Positions 5,997 through 6,285 of a stretch of 6,285 nt of DNA are shown here, piece after piece. The number at the start of each line of letters is the position of its first letter. Positions within the stretch are counted from its first letter, which is position 1. The stretch is from Candidatus Zixiibacteriota bacterium (GTDB lineage: Bacteria; Zixibacteria; MSB-5A5; UBA10806), in NCBI GenBank assembly GCA_003520965.1, contig DOTU01000063.1, positions 1,587-7,871 of the forward strand. Reading direction: 5' to 3'. The translations under genes were made by a program, and so were the position numbers. The notes beneath the pieces are model-generated. The model saw only the letters and a program-made list of their open reading frames with translations, did no database searches and had not been told where the DNA came from.

Positions 5997-6285
5997 ATGC
6001 AGATACCTTTAGATCGTCTCATTCTCTACACTTTCGGAGTCAGCCTGGTAGCCTTTGCGGGAGGATTGCCTCCCATGTTTTCGCGCTGGAACCAAAAACA
6101 GCTGCATCTATTCATTGCCTTTGGCGGCGGAACGATTCTTGGCGCTATCTTTCTGCATCTTCTTCCTGACGCCCTTTCTCTTGGGCATGGCGATCTCGCC
6201 ATGGGGATGGTGCTCTTGGGATTTGTGGGAATCCTGCTTGTTGAGCGCATCCTTCTGGGAGGTCACTCGCATGGCGACAGCGATA
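5997..6285 (+). CDS. ZIP family metal transporter, N-terminal part (3' truncated)
   Basis: The frame is open from ATG 5997 to the right edge, giving 96 codons plus one base. GAGGG at 5983-5987, nine bases before the ATG, supports the start. Three hydrophobic segments lie at about residues 8-27, 39-57 and 68-86. The second contains FGGGTILGAIFLHLLPDA with His54 and Asp58, the family pattern of a histidine followed by LLPE/D at the end of a membrane helix. After the third segment a polar, histidine-containing loop begins (GGHSHGDSD, His90 and His92), as expected for the variable metal-binding loop before helix four. ZIP proteins move zinc or other divalent metals into the cytoplasm; the metal cannot be told here. 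The metal-binding helices four and five lie beyond the window. Confidence 0.85.
   Translation, partial: MQIPLDRLILYTFGVSLVAFAGGLPPMFSRWNQKQLHLFIAFGGGTILGAIFLHLLPDALSLGHGDLAMGMVLLGFVGILLVERILLGGHSHGDSD

Noticed and set aside
5945..6169. A 74-residue + strand ORF overlapping the start of the ZIP gene
   Set aside because: It is out of frame with the ZIP gene, starts within the candidate promoter, lacks a ribosome binding site and has no recognisable pattern.

Overview
The window is chromosomal and mostly housekeeping. It comes from a bacterium that is probably Gram-negative, since it has an O-antigen ligase-type polytopic protein, and probably anaerobic or facultative, since it has a stand-alone NfnAB ferredoxin:NADPH transhydrogenase pair. 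GC content is intermediate and start codons include GTG. I cannot name the lineage from sequence alone; an uncultivated anaerobic phylum is plausible but is only a guess. All recognised genes lie on the + strand.

Layout. Positions 1-513 hold the 3' end of hslU, the ATPase of the HslVU protease, cut by the left edge. A multi-spanning O-antigen ligase/polymerase-family gene follows, beginning at 536 or, overlapping hslU, at 485, and ending at 1942. Positions 1943-2368 are a low-density gap. It holds a decayed second copy of the hslU 3' end (1962-2018) and two short ORFs (2037-2201 and 2245-2358) that look like gene stubs. Ornithine carbamoyltransferase (argF) occupies 2369-3283 and is followed by a 22-nt perfect palindrome that probably acts as its terminator. 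Next come nfnA (3437-4303) and nfnB (4378-5817), each with a clear Shine-Dalgarno sequence, closed by two successive hairpins, the second a textbook intrinsic terminator (5878-5908). A plausible promoter (5945-5974) then precedes the 5' end of a ZIP-family metal transporter (5997 to the right edge).

How the genes work together. There is no single pathway here. nfnA and nfnB encode the two subunits of one enzyme that couples NADH, NADPH and ferredoxin pools. argF makes citrulline for arginine synthesis. hslU is protein quality control, and the O-antigen ligase-like protein belongs to envelope polysaccharide assembly. Strong hairpins after argF and nfnB suggest at least three transcription units.

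I found no convincing undescribed system. The most interesting structure is the duplicated hslU 3' end flanking the O-antigen ligase-like gene. It suggests that this gene was inserted or duplicated at the hslU 3' end, leaving debris before argF.
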